A stretch of 64,000 nucleotides of DNA from the NCBI GenBank assembly GCA_038501195.1, contig JBBPUQ010000005.1, positions 1,612,001 through 1,676,000 of the forward strand, read 5' to 3'. This document shows positions 49,345 through 62,950 of the stretch, in pieces. A model generated the notes under the pieces. That model made no database searches, was not told the DNA's origin, and saw only the letters and a program-made list of their open reading frames with translations. A program made the position numbers and the translations under genes. Source of the DNA: Nemania diffusa. Taxonomy: Eukaryota; Ascomycota; Sordariomycetes; Xylariales; Xylariaceae. Within the stretch, counting starts at the first letter, position 1; every line of letters starts with the position of its first letter.

Positions 49345-52300
49345 TGTAAAAGTTAAAAAAAAACAGCTAATATAGTATATATAAAAATATTGTATATTTA
49401 GAAAAAAATACTAAACTAAAAAAAAAAAAAAAAAAAAAAATTAAATTTATAACAATAAGCTCAATTATATACAGATTTTTTTTTTTGTAATAAATATTTC
49501 TTTTATTGTTTTAGTATTATTTGTTATATTTTTATTATTTGTTTTTAATATAATAAAATAAATATTTGTTACAAAATATAATAAATATTTTAATATATTT
49601 TTTATATATTATTTTTTTATATAATAAATATAATTTAGTTATAACTATTTTTTTATTTATTTAAAGTTTGTTTTAAATTTATAATAATTATAAAACTAAT
49701 AAATAATTTAAACTTTTTAAAATTTAATTTTATAAAGTTATATTTAATTAAACTTAATATAATTATTATTTTTATAATTTAGTTTAATTTGTTTTTTTTT
49801 AAAAGTTTTTAATTAATATTTTAGTTGTTTAAATAGTTTTATTTTATTAAAATAATTATTATAATATTATTATAACAAAATAAAAAAGTTATAAAAGTTA
49901 ATAATAAAGTATTATATATTATTTAAGTTTTAGCTTTTTTAGTTTATTTTATAAAATAATTTTTTATATTAAATTTATAAAAACAAAATTTTTTTAACTT
50001 TTTATTTTTTATTATTAATATTTAAATTTATAATTTTTTTATTTAAATATTTATATTTTTGTTTAAATAGTAAATTATTTATATATTTTTATAGTTGATT
50101 TATATAAAACTAATATATTTTTTTTTATTAATTTAATAGTTTTAACAAATAAATATAATTTTTATATTTTAAAATTTTATATAATATTTATATAAAAAAA
50201 TAGTTAAATTTATTATTTAAACAATTAGTTTATTTATTTTTTTTTTTTAAAATATAAACAAAATCGTTTATATTAAAATTTAGCTTTTATTTATATTTAT
50301 TAATTTGTTTAGTTATTTTATTTTGTATTTTTTATATTTAATTTTTAATTATAAATAAATATTTATAAATTTGTTTTTTAAACATTTATATTTTTTATTA
50401 AATAAACTTTTTTTAAATAAAAAATTTAGTAGTTATTTTTGTTTTATTTTTTTAGTTAAAAGTTATATATATAAGTTATTTTATAATAATTTTTTAAAAA
50501 AAAAAACTTTTTAATAAATTATATAGTAATATAGCTTAAGCATTATTTAAAATTAGTAGTATTTTTAACTAATTATTTTAAAAATAATTAATATAAAAAT
50601 ATAACTATTAATTAATTTATTAATATATATTTTTTATTTGTTTTATTGTTTTATAGTATTTTATAAATAAAAAATCTAGTTTTATTTTATAAATTTATAA
50701 TAATTTATTTATAAAGTTTTTAATAAATTAAAAGTTTTAATTGTTTATAATAAATTTAAATTATTTAAATAGTTAATAAAAGTTTTTATAATATATTTAA
50801 ACTATATTTTCTGTTATAACTAATAAATTACAAAATATAGTTTAATAAAGTTTAAATAAACAGTTTATTATAATAAAAATTGTATTATTGTTTAATTTAT
50901 TTTTAAAAAAACTTTTAAAATTAATAATAATATATTATTAAAAATAGTTTAAAACTTTAAATAAATAAAACTTGCTTAATGTTTTATTTTAAAATGTTTT
51001 AATAGTTTTATAAAAGTAGTTAATTATATATATGTTAATATTTTTAAATATTTTTAACTATTAATATTTATTTATTACTAGTTTTTTAGTTTTGTTTTTT
51101 TTAAAATAAATTATTAAAATTTAATTATAAACTTTTTAAATTATTTTTATTTATAAATTGTTTATATTAGCTATAATTAAATATTTTTTATATATTATTA
51201 AATTTTTAAATATTTAATAATTTATTTATAATATATTAAATATTAACTTTTTATATTTTTTTAGCAAAAAATTCTTATAGTTAACTTGTAGTAAAATATT
51301 AATTAAAAATATATTTAATATAAATAATAGCTTGTTAATAATTAATTTGTAAATTTTAACTATTTATAAAATAAAACATTTTAAAGTAAAGTTTTTTAAA
51401 GTTAGCTATTTTAAAATTATAATTAGCTAAAAAAATATTATTATATATTATTTGTTTTTTTTTTATTTTTAGTTTTTTAATTTATTTTTTAGTTTTAATA
51501 TAATATTTAAAATAATATTTTAAATTTTTAGCTAATAAATAATTATAAAGTTATAATATAATATTAGTTTAATTTATTTAGTTTATTAAAAGTTTAATAT
51601 ATATTTAACAGTAAAATATTTTAATATTATATAATTAATAATTATTATAAAAAGTTTAATTTATTATAAATTTATTAGTTTTGTTTTTTAATAAATAAGT
51701 TTTTTTATTATTACTAGTATTTTTTTGTTATAAATGTTATAGTTAAATTTAGCTTTATAAAATATTTTAAAATAAAATATTATAAAATATTAGTTATTTT
51801 TTAAACTATTTTTTTATAAAAAATAATTTATAGTTATTTTATTTAATATATTTATTTTTATATATATTTTTATATTAAATAAAAAATAACAAAGTATTAG
51901 CGTTAATAATAAAGTTTATTTTAACTAGTTAAATATTTTTTAATATATTTTAAACTAATTAAAATAAACTGTAGTAGCTATTAACTAAGTTAATAATTTT
52001 ATAATATAATTAAACTTTTTAATAAATTGTTTATAAAAATTATAAAATTTTAAAAAAAATCGTACTTTTTAAACTTAAGCTATATTATATTTTTTAAATA
52101 GTTTTTATTTATAAATTACTTTAGTTTTTACTAAATTTATTTCGATTTTATTAATACTAATAATAAATTTTAAAAATTTAGTTTTAATTATATAAAATTT
52201 ATACTTTTTTAAGTTTATTTATAATTTTATAATTTATAGTTTATTTAAAAATTTTTTTATATAAAGTTTATATTTAATTTTATTATTTAAATATATTAAT

Positions 52301-55300
52301 ATATTATTAATATATGCTATATAAAATATATTGAAATATTTAGCTAAAATATTATTAATAAACTATTAAAATATAACTAGTTTATTTATTAAACTAAAAA
52401 ATAAAATATTAAATTAATATATTTTATATTATATATAAAATATAATTAAAAATTTATATTTTTTTACTATATATATATAATAAAATATTTGTTTTATATT
52501 TAATTTAATATAAATTTTTATTTTTATAAAATAAATAAATGTTTTATTAATTAAAAATAAAAAGTATTAATTTTTTTATATTAAAAAGTTTAGTTTTTAG
52601 TAATTTATATATAGTTTTAAAAATTTGTTACTTTTTTATATAAATAAAACTAGTACTATTTAAAATATTATAATAAATTTAATAAAACTTTTTATTAAAT
52701 TTTTATATATATATTATTTATAAGTTTTAGTTTTTTTTAAAAATATTTTATATAAAGCACTATATTTTAAGTTTTTTAAATTTTTTATAAATTTGATTTA
52801 ATAATTGATTTTATATTTTTAAAATAATATTTAATTAAAAGCTTTTTTATTAAATATATTAAAATATTTGTAATATTTTGTAAATATTATTTATTTAGCT
52901 ATTTTTTAAAAGTTTTTTTTTAAACTTTTTAATTTAGACTTTTTTTAAACAATTATTAAGTTTATTTTATATAAAGAAATTATTTTATATAATTTAGTAT
53001 TTTTTTAATATATTATTATTATAAAAGTTGTAATATTTAATATAAAAATGCTAACAAGTTAATATTTATACTATTTTATAGTATTTTTTTGCAGTTTATA
53101 TTTGCTGTAATAGTTTTTTAACTTAAATTTTTTTTTTAGTAAAGCTTTTTTAAGTAAGTTTTTTTTAAAATAGTTTTATTTTATTATTATTTGCTAGTAA
53201 TATTTCTATTTTTTATAATTTATGTTTTATTTAGTTTTTTTTAAATAAGCTAATAATATATTAAAAAAGTTTAAATATAATATAAATAAAATTAATTATA
53301 AAAAAGTATTTTTTTATTTTTTTATTTAATTTTTTATATATAGTTTTTAACTAAAAGATTTATTTTTTTATAATAAACAAGCTTTATAATTAAATAATAT
53401 TTTATATTTTTTAAATTATTTTAATTTTAAGCAATTTATTTTATTATATAATATCGATTTAATAATTTAAACTTTTTAATTTTTTTGTTTTATTTAATAA
53501 TATATTTTTAATAAACTTTTTTTTTTTTATAATAAAAAATATTAGTTTTTGTTTTTAATAATTAACTAGTATATTATAATATATAAAAAACTTTTATTTA
53601 ACAATTATATTATATTTTATATTTAATATTATTATAAAAATATTTTAAATAATATATATATTAATATAAAAATAAATATTTAATATTTTAGTAATTTTTT
53701 AGTTGTTATTATTATTATATTTTATAATAAAAATAAGTTTAAAATTAAACAGTTTAAAAAAGTTTAAAAATTGTATTATTTTTTTAACAAATTAAATATT
53801 TATATATAAATATATTCTAGCTTTTATATTAGCTAAAGCAGAAATAAAAAGTTTTAATTTATTAAATATTATTAAATAAACTATTAATAAAAGCTTTTTT
53901 TTAAATATTTTTTTTAAAAAGTTAAATAAAACTTTTTTATATTAATTTAAATTTAAAACTAACAATATAATAAGTTTAAAAAAAAAAACTAATTATTTTA
54001 AGTTTTTTTATTTTTTAAATTTTTTTTTTTTATATTAACTTTTTAGTTGTTTTTAAAATAATTTTTTTTTTTTTTATAATTGTTATAATTTAAATAATAT
54101 TTAAATATTTATATTTTTTATAATATAAACAGTTAATGTTTTAATAGCTAACTTTATAACAAATAAAGTAAAAACTTTTTTATATTAAAATTATTTTTTT
54201 TTTATATTGTAGTTTTATATAAAACTTATGTTTGTTTTTCGATTTTTTAAATATTAAAATAAAAAAATATTATTTAATAGTTAAAAATATAGCTTTATTA
54301 AATAGTAGTTTTATAAATAAATTTTATAAAAATAAATCTTTTATAAATAAATCTTTTAAAACGTTAATTATATTATATTTTAATAGTTATTAATTAATTT
54401 TTTATAAAATAAAATTATTAATAAAGTTTTTATATTATTAATAATTAATAACTTAAATATAAAAACAATAAGTTTTAAAAATAATTTTAAAACTATTTAT
54501 ATTAAATATTATAACTTTGTTTAATTGTTTTAATAGTTTATTATATAAATTTTATTTATAATTAGTTTAAAATATATAAGTTTAATTAATTAATTTAATA
54601 AACTTAAGTTAAAAGTTTAAAAATATTTTTAGTTTTTTTATTTTAAACTTTTTATATTTAGTTTAAGTTTTTTTATATTTATAAAAATTATTATATAATT
54701 TTAGTAAATATTTTAAAACTTTTATAATAATTATATATATAAAACTATTTTATTTTAAAATTTATTTTATAAATAAAATAATTTTTAAAACAGCTGATTT
54801 ATTTATATATTTTAAAATATAATATATTTAGTTTTATTTATTTATAAAATAATTTATATTTATTTAAAATTTATTTTTTATAAATAAATATTAATAATAA
54901 AATTTAATTATAAATTTGCTATTTAAAAAAATATTATTAATAAAAATAAAAAAATTTATTACTTTTATATTTTATTTTTTGTTATTTAAAAATATTAAAT
55001 TTAATATTATATTTTTTTTATAATTATTTTTTTAAATAGCATTTTTTAAAATAAATATATTACAAATAAAATTTTTTAAAGTAAATATATATAAAATAAT
55101 AAACTTTTAAATATTTGCTTTAAAATTTAAATTGTTTTAAATAGTTTAGTTTTAAATAATTTTTTTAAATATAATAATAAATAAAATATTTTTTATTAAA
55201 ATAAATTAATTAAAAGTAATTTTGTTATTAATATTATTTATATAAATATAATTTTTTTAAATAAAAAGCTACTAAATAAATATTTATTAAATAAATTTTT

Positions 55301-56595
55301 ATTTAATAATAATTTATATAATAAATATTTTTTTATATATTTTTACTAAAACTTTTTAAAAAACTTTATTATAATTTTATAATTTTTCAATTTTTTTTTT
55401 ATATATTTTTAAAACTTGTTTATTTTTAATTAGTTTTATTTTAACTTTTTATAAAAACTATTTATTTTTTTATATAAAATCTTTTATAATATAACAAATA
55501 ATATATAAATAATTTTAATTTTAACTATTATTAAAAGCTATAATATATAATTAATTTATTATTTTATAAAATATTTAAATTATAATAATATAAATATATA
55601 TTTTGTTAAAAACAAGTTTAAATTTAATTTTATTTAACTTTTTTTAAATATTATAATTAATAGTAAACTTTTTATTTTTAAATTTATATTTTGCTATATT
55701 AAATAAAAAAAATGTTTTATATATATAGCATTATTTTTATTAATAAATTAATTTATGTTTATTTTTTATTTAAAAAAAAATATTTTATTAAATTTTATTA
55801 ATAATTAAATAAAATATATAAAAGTTTTATATTGTTTTGTTTTTTATATAATTTTAATACTATTAATAAATATTTTTTTTAAAACTATTAAAGTGTTTTT
55901 TAGTAAACTTTAATACAATTTTTTATAAAGTGATATTATAAATTATAAACTTTTTAGCTAAAAAATTTAAAGCTGCTTTTTTTGCGTTAAAATAACTATT
56001 TTTGTTTTTAAAACAAAAATAAAAATTGCTTAATATAAGCTTTTTTTTTTTTTTTTTTTTTTAAGTACTAAAAAAACCTGCAGTATTATAGCTCAGCATT
56101 TTTTTTAAAATATAAAGTTAATATAAAAAGTATAAAAAAAATTCAATATTAAATAAAAAATTCAGTATTTAATAATAAATCAATATTTTGATATTAGTAT
56201 TAAATATATTTAATATTAAATCAATATTAAATTAATATTAAGTTAAGCTTTTTAATATTAATTTATAACAAATAAATAAAATAAGCTTAATATTGTAAAA
56301 ACTGAAAAAAAAACAGTTAATATAATATATATAAAAATACTATATATTTAAAAAAAAATACTAAGCTAAAAAAAAAAAAAAAAAAAAAATTAAGTTTACA
56401 ACAGCAAGCTCAATTATATATAAATCTTTTTTTTTGTAATAAATACTTTTTCTATTATTTTAATATTATTTGTTATATTTTTATTATTTATTTTTAATAC
56501 AATAAAATAAATATTTATTATAAAATGTAGTAAATATTTTAATATATTTTTTATATATTATTTTTTTATATAATAAATATAGTTTAGCTATAACT
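49345..56595 (-). mobile_element. Element B: nested LTR retrotransposon, RIP-destroyed
   Basis: Direct repeats of about 302 bp lie at 49345-49646 and 56294-56595 (offset 6949). Both start TGTAAAA, carry an AACAGCTAATATA/AACAGTTAATATA motif and a long A run, and end TATAACT. The 5 bp outside are ACTAT on both sides (49340-49344 and 56596-56600), a plausible target duplication that is not pure TA. The interior is T-biased on the plus strand, opposite to element A, so the old coding strand was probably minus. No protein motif survives. Confidence 0.75.
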
Positions 56596-59256
56596 ACTAT
56601 TTATTAAATTAATAATAATATTTAATTTTTTAATTAATTAAATTTTATATAATTTATTTTAGCTTTGTTTTTTGTTTTATATAAATATTTTATTTTTTAA
56701 AAATAATAAAAATATATTATATATAGTTAAACTATTATATTTATTAATTATATAATTAATTTTAACTTTTATATATTTTTTATATAATATTTTTATTGCT
56801 TTTTTTATTATTTTAGCTTTTTATATAATATTTAATAATAAAAATAAATTTTAATTAATTTTTAAATATATATTAAAAATTAATAAAATAAATATAAAAT
56901 TATTTAGTTTTATAATATTATTTAAAGTTTTAATTATTATTTATAAAATTAATTTTTATTTTATATAATAATTTATTTTTGTTTTAAAAATATTATATAT
57001 ATATTAAAATAATTTATATGTTTTTTTTATTTTATTTATTATTTAATAAGTTTTAATAAATATTATATAATATTATATATTTATTATTTATATATAATTT
57101 CGAAATTTTTTAAATAAAAAATTAATATTTAAATCGTAAATAATATAATTTAGCAGTTTTTAATATATATTAATTTAATATTTATATAATATTTTTTATA
57201 TATTATATATAAATATAAATTTTAAAAATATTACTGTTTAAAAAAATATTACAATATTAATAATATAAAAAATTTATTTATTGTTTATTTATATAGTATT
57301 AATTATTACTTTATAATTAAAATTGCAATTGTTTTTAATTAAAAATTTAAAACACCGAAATATTTAATTATATAATTAATAATAATAACAAAACTTCTAG
57401 ATTTTTTTTAAAATTAAATAGTTTATATTATATTTTATATAATTAAATATTTTATATAAATGTTTTATATAAAAATATTTAAAACAACAATATAATTATT
57501 AAAGTTTTATTTTTATAAAATATATATTAATTTTATATAAATTTATATTAAAAAATAAATATTTTTATTTATATTTAATAAAAATAGTTTTTTTATTATA
57601 TTATATAATTAAATTTTTTATATTATTAAAATATATTTTTAAATAGTTAATATTTTTAAAAAAAAACAAAAATAATATTATAATATTAAAAATATAATAA
57701 ATTATTATATTTAATATATTTTTTATTTATATAGTACTAATTATAATAATTATATAGCTGCTATTAAAATAAATATATATTATTTTTAATATTTAATTTA
57801 TTTTTATATAAAAATATATTTAAAAATAAACTTTTAGTTATATTTTTTTTACTATTAAATAATTAAAAATATTTATATTTTATAATTTATTTTAATATTT
57901 TATATAATATTAATTATTTAATATAAATTAATTAAATAAAATAATAATACTTTAATTTTAAATATTTTTATTTATTATATAATATATAAATATATTATTT
58001 ATAAAAAACTAAATTAATTAATTTTTTTATTTTTTATTAATTTTTTAGTTATTTTTTTTTAATTTTAATTTAATATATTTTTTATATTTTATAAAATATA
58101 TTAAAAATTAATTAAATATTAATATATAATTAAAAATTGTTTTATATAAATTAAAATATATATTTTTAATATAAACTTTTTTTTAAAATATATAGTTAAT
58201 TAATTAATAATTTAATTTTTTATATATAAAATATTTTTTATTTATATAAAAGTTTTAAATAAATTGTTTTTTTAATTATATAAAGTTTTATTAAATATTA
58301 AATAAATTTAAAAATTTTTATATATTTTTAAATTAAAAACTTTTTATATAATTGTTTTAATAATATTTTTAATTAATAAAATATATATTATTTGTTTTTT
58401 ATATAAAATATTTTAATTTATTTTTATTTATTATTTAAAAATAAATTTATAAATTAATAAAAAAGTTTTTATATATAAGTTTTTAAAATATTAAAACTGT
58501 TATTAATTTTAATATATTTTAATATATTTATATAATAGTTATATTAAATTAAATTTTGTTTTAATAATTTATATTAAAAATTTGTTATATTTTTATAAAC
58601 TTTATAATTATAATATTAAATATATTATAAATAAATAAATTAAAGTTTTTTTTTTTAGTTTATATAAAAATAATATTAATTTAATTAATTTAATATTAAT
58701 TATAGTTTATATTAATATTAAAATAAATATTTATTATATAATAAATTTTATTTTATGTTTTTTTTAATTTAATATTATATATATAAAAGTTTTTTATATA
58801 ACTTTTTAATATTATTAAAAAAATAATATAATATTAATTTTTTATTATTTTAAATTATTAATATATACTAATAAATAATTATACTTTATTATATAACAAA
58901 TTATATAATTTATTAAAATAGTTTTTTTTTTTTTTTTATATTTTTTAAAAAATAATATATTTTTTTATTAAAATTATTTTATTTTATATATTTTAAATTA
59001 AAAATAACTTAAAAAATATATTTAATATTATTAAATTAAATATTATATAAATATAAAACTATTATTTAAAAATATATAAAAAATAATATATTATAAAATA
59101 TTTATAAATTAATTAAAAGTTTAACTTATAACTAATAATTATTATATATTAATATATAAAATTAAAAATATATTTATATTTAATAATTAATTATATAAAT
59201 AATTTATTGTTTTTTTTTATAAATCTTTAAAAATATATATTTAAAATTAATTTTAG

Positions 59257-59480
59257 CTATATTAATTTTAATTAAAATATATTTATATTATTTATAATTA
59301 TATAAAATTATTAATTTAAAATTAATAAATTAAATATTTATATAAAAAATAATAAAATTAATTAAATACTATATTAATTTTAATTAAAATATATTTATAT
59401 TATTTATAATTATATAAAATTATTAATTTAAAATTAATAAATTAAATATTTATATAAAAAATAATAAAATTAATTAAATA
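59257..59480. repeat. Perfect 112-bp tandem duplication
   Basis: 59257-59368 and 59369-59480 are identical base for base by eye. Since the surrounding DNA is saturated with RIP mutations that differ between other repeat copies, this duplication probably arose after RIP acted. Confidence 0.85.
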
Positions 59481-60247
59481 ACTAAAAAAAAAACTTATTT
59501 ATTATTATTAAATAAATATTAACTTTATATAATTTATATAAATTTTATTTGTTATTTTATATTATTATTACTATTATATTATATATTTTTTTATTTTAAA
59601 ATATTAAACAATTTTTATTAAATTAATTTATTTATTTAATTTTATATTTTATATATTTAATATTTAAAATTTTTAATATATAACTTTTATAATAATTAAT
59701 TAATTAAATTTAAATATTTATATTTAATAATATAACAAATTATTTAAATATTAAATATAATTAATATTGCTATTATAATATTAAGCTTTTAATTTTATAA
59801 TTAAATATTAATATATTTTTATATATAATATTTTAAAAGTTTATAATTAAAAATGATTTTATTATATTAATTATTATTATTATATATAATAAAAAGTTTT
59901 TTTTTATTATATAACTATTTTAATATTATAATAATTAAAAATATAAAATAAAAAATAAAAAGTTTTATTATTTAGTTATTATATAATAAATAGTTTAATA
60001 TAATTATATATTATTGCTTTTAATATTATTTTTTATATTTAAAACTTTATAATATTACAAAATATATTTTAATATAATAATTAAATTTAATTTTTTATTT
60101 TAAACTTTATTATATAAAAATTATTTAATTTATATAAAACAAAAACTTTAAAATATAATATAAAAACTTATTAAATTTAATTAAACTTTAAATTAATTTT
60201 ATTTTTATTTTTATTAATTTATAATATATTTTATAACTATTAATTAA

Positions 60248-60513
60248 TATTAAATAAATTATATATATATAATAATATATATAAATTATATATAAATAAA
60301 ATATAAAACTAGTTATATTATATTTATATTAATAATTAAATTTAAAAGAAGTTTTTTTGTATAGCTAGAAATTTTATTGTAAATAAAATCTCTGCTAGCT
60401 TACAAAGTAAGTACCTGCTTATGTGACTATATACTTGTTTGTACGACTGTAGTATAAGTATTGCAGTGTATGAACTATAACATACAGTTGTAACTAATAC
60501 TAGTATTCCAACA
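60248..60513 (+). repeat. Outer LTR, right copy
   Basis: Partner of 37829-38094. Here the first 130 bp are AT-only while the last 120 bp, facing the amidase gene, keep G and C (GCTTACAAAGTAAGTACC region). It ends TATTCCAACA, followed by TATAT. Together with the left copy it shows the original LTR nearly complete. Confidence 0.85.
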
Positions 60514-60686
60514 TATATTATATATCGCGCTATAATTCTATAGTTGTGATATATCTTTTTAATATACTACTACGTACCTAGCCGGTAGGTAGGGGTTGTT
60601 TGCTAGTGTCTACCATTTTCGCTGTGGCCCTGCTTCAACTTTCTTAATACCCAGTGTCACCAACGGGCCAACATTTCAAGACCCGA
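60514..60686. promoter_or_regulatory. Short upstream region of the amidase gene
   Basis: Only 173 bp lie between the LTR and the start codon. It has a GTAGGTAGG stretch and TATA-like sequences, but no defined element. If the amidase is expressed, its promoter must lie here or use LTR sequence. Confidence 0.45.
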
Positions 60687-62950
60687 ATGGCCGCTTCTCA
60701 ACGGGCGCCCCTTTCTCGTCTGTTGCAATACCGTCCTCCTCGAGCGGTTGTTTTTCTAGCTGCCCTCGCTTTTGTCGCTGTCGCGACTATGCGGACTTGG
60801 CGCCCTCACACTTGGTTCAGGATGGCGACGTCGCTCGCCCACAACCCCGATCATTTGGTGATTGGTAAAGCATCAATATCTCAGCTCCTTGAGGGGCTAG
60901 AATCTGGGCGGGTGACGAGCAAGCAGCTGGTCGAGGTTGGTGGAAAAGCATTATGCACTGTTTCAATTTTCGTGCCTGCTGACAACTATATCCGACGCAG
61001 ACGTATCTCGCCAGAATCGAAGAAGTCAATGCCAAAGTTCACGCCGTGAGTCAAGTGAACCCAGGCGCTATCGATATCGCGGTAGAGCGCGACCAGGAAC
61101 GAGAGAGTGGCCAAATCCGAGGGATTCTGCATGGAATACCCATCCTTGTGAAGGATGTTTTCTGTACTACGGACGGAATGGATACAACAGGTGTGAAAAA
61201 TATATTCTTCTGTGGTCCCTGTAAGCCGGCCTTGTCTGATGCGCGATTTGTGGTATAGCTGGCTTTTCTGGCCTGATGGGAGCTCGTCCCGAGGTCGAGA
61301 GCGCCGCAACACGCAAGCTTCGAGACAGCGGTGCCATAATCCTGGGTAAAGCGACTATGACGGAGTGGGTCGCATTGCGAAATCTTGGGGGATGTCCAAA
61401 TGGCTGGTCCCCCGTTGGTGGGTGGTCTGCGGGCATATTCCATGATATGCAAGACCCTGGCGGTTCTTCTACCGGCAGTGCCTTGGCTACTGCCCTCGGG
61501 CTGGCCGCTGCGGCGTTGGGGACGGAGGTTGGTGACGGTACGCCTACTAGATCACCGCTCTTCGGCTAACATGAAGCAGACCGATGGTAGCATCATCAAC
61601 CCTGCTAGGAGTTCTGGGGTCATCGGCCTGAAACCCACCTCGGGTCTTGTTTCGAGATCTGGTTCTCTTGTTGTAAGTGAATGGCAAGATAGTGTGGGTG
61701 TGCTCGCAAAATCAATCCTAGATGCAGCCCACGTATTGACCGTCATAGCTGGTATAGTTGCCCTTCATTTTCTCTCTTTCTCTATTCCATTGTCTCTTCG
61801 TTTCTTTTCTGATTCTCCTGTTGTCTTCTTCTTTGCCCGGTCTTCTATATCTTTTATCATTTATTCTACGTCTTCCTACTTGTGGTTGTCGTTTCGCAAG
61901 TTCTAATTACGCAGCACAAGGCAACGATCCCGGGGATCCTTCGTCCCAGCCTGACCCTCGAGATGTATTAGCGAGATCTCGTCCAGCAGATGGTACAGAT
62001 TTTCGGCAGTTTTGCAATGCCTCCGCTTTGAAAGGCATGCGTATTGCAGTATGTAGACCAGACCCTTTGTCTGATGGTAGAGCTGACGCTATAATCTCTC
62101 ATCAAGGTACCACGGCATGTTATGAACGCCAAGCCCTGGGTGGGTGAGAAGTTTGAAGAGGCCCTCGAGGTTATCAAGTCGCTAGGAGCCACTATTGTCG
62201 ACGGTGCCACATTCCCCGAATGGACGTTGCAGTATTACGAGAACCACAAAGAGGAAATGGAATTCTCATTCTACGCGAGTTTTCGTAATAGTAAGCCGTC
62301 TTGACCAGGTACATTTTCATGCCACCTATCAATCTAATGCGGGCATAGACGTAGAGACATTCCTCGGCCTGATGAAACACAATCCGCACAACTTGCACAC
62401 ACTGAGAGATGTGGTTCAGTTCACGGGGGCAACACCCAAAGAGGAACCTGAGAAATGGAACTTCAATACACTTGTGCGAGCTGCAGATGATGGGGACGAA
62501 GCTGACCGAGATTCGGGCCGCTTCATGGCCTCCCAAGATCTTCGCCTGCACATCGGTGTGGAGATTGGACGATTACTGGACAAGTACGAATGCGACATCT
62601 TGGCTGTTCCTCTGTGGACAGAAACTACTGCATCTATTGGAGGCAACCCGCAGATCGCGGTTCCTATGCCACCGCATCCAAGCGACTACCCGCTTCCGTC
62701 GAAGGTCAAATTTGGTCGTGTTTCTACAGGGCCAAATATCCCGTTTGTTCCGCCCCCTTTATCGCTCCCAGCCCAAAATACTGACTCTTGAACTAGGACA
62801 AGCATCACGTTTATTGGGCGCCGTTTCGACGACGGCTTGGTAATCAGCGCAGCCTACTCGTTCGAGCAGGCAACACATCACATTGACAAGTTCCGCCCTA
62901 TTGTGTCCCCGACCTCGGAGTTATTCAAAAGGAATAACGTAAAGATTTAG
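60687..62950 (+). CDS. Fungal amidase (amidase signature family), probably membrane-anchored
   Basis: Model: exons 60687-60935, 61001-61190, 61259-61527, 61580-61751, 61921-62048, 62107-62290, 62349-62742, 62797-62950; 579 aa. The Ser-cisSer-Lys triad is complete: K134 (GIPILVKD), S216 (DPGGSSTGSA) and S240 (TDGSI, spacing 24 as in the family), the last formed directly after a splice. The C-terminal IPTSITFIGRRF motif is typical. The enzyme hydrolyses amides to a carboxylic acid and ammonia; the substrate cannot be told. Residues 20-34 (AVVFLAALAFVAVAT) form a signal anchor or signal peptide. All eight exons stay open and the key residues are intact, so RIP has not disabled it although an AT block lies 173 bp upstream. 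Confidence 0.9.

Larger units (their letters stand above)
37829..60513. mobile_element. 22.7-kb nest of RIP-destroyed LTR retroelements
   Basis: The block is almost pure A/T and has no open frame of note over more than 20 kb. Its ends are 266-bp direct repeats (37829-38094 and 60248-60513) with the same flanking 5 bp, TATAT. It is far too long for one LTR element; at least two further LTR elements (A and B) lie inside it. The outer LTR begins TGTTGAATA and ends TATTCCAACA, the signature ends of copia-type LTRs in many organisms (TGTTG..CAACA). The coding regions have been erased, so the family is inferred only from these ends. The target duplication is low-complexity and counts as weak support. 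Confidence 0.8.

Noticed and set aside
37829..60513. Mitochondrial DNA or a centromere as explanation of the AT block
   Set aside because: There are no mitochondrial genes or tRNAs, and the LTR pairs with transition-type differences explain the block; a centromeric location cannot be excluded but has no positive evidence.
60596..60868. 90-codon plus-strand frame at the amidase start
   Set aside because: It overlaps the first amidase exon in another frame; the chosen frame continues through eight exons with amidase motifs.
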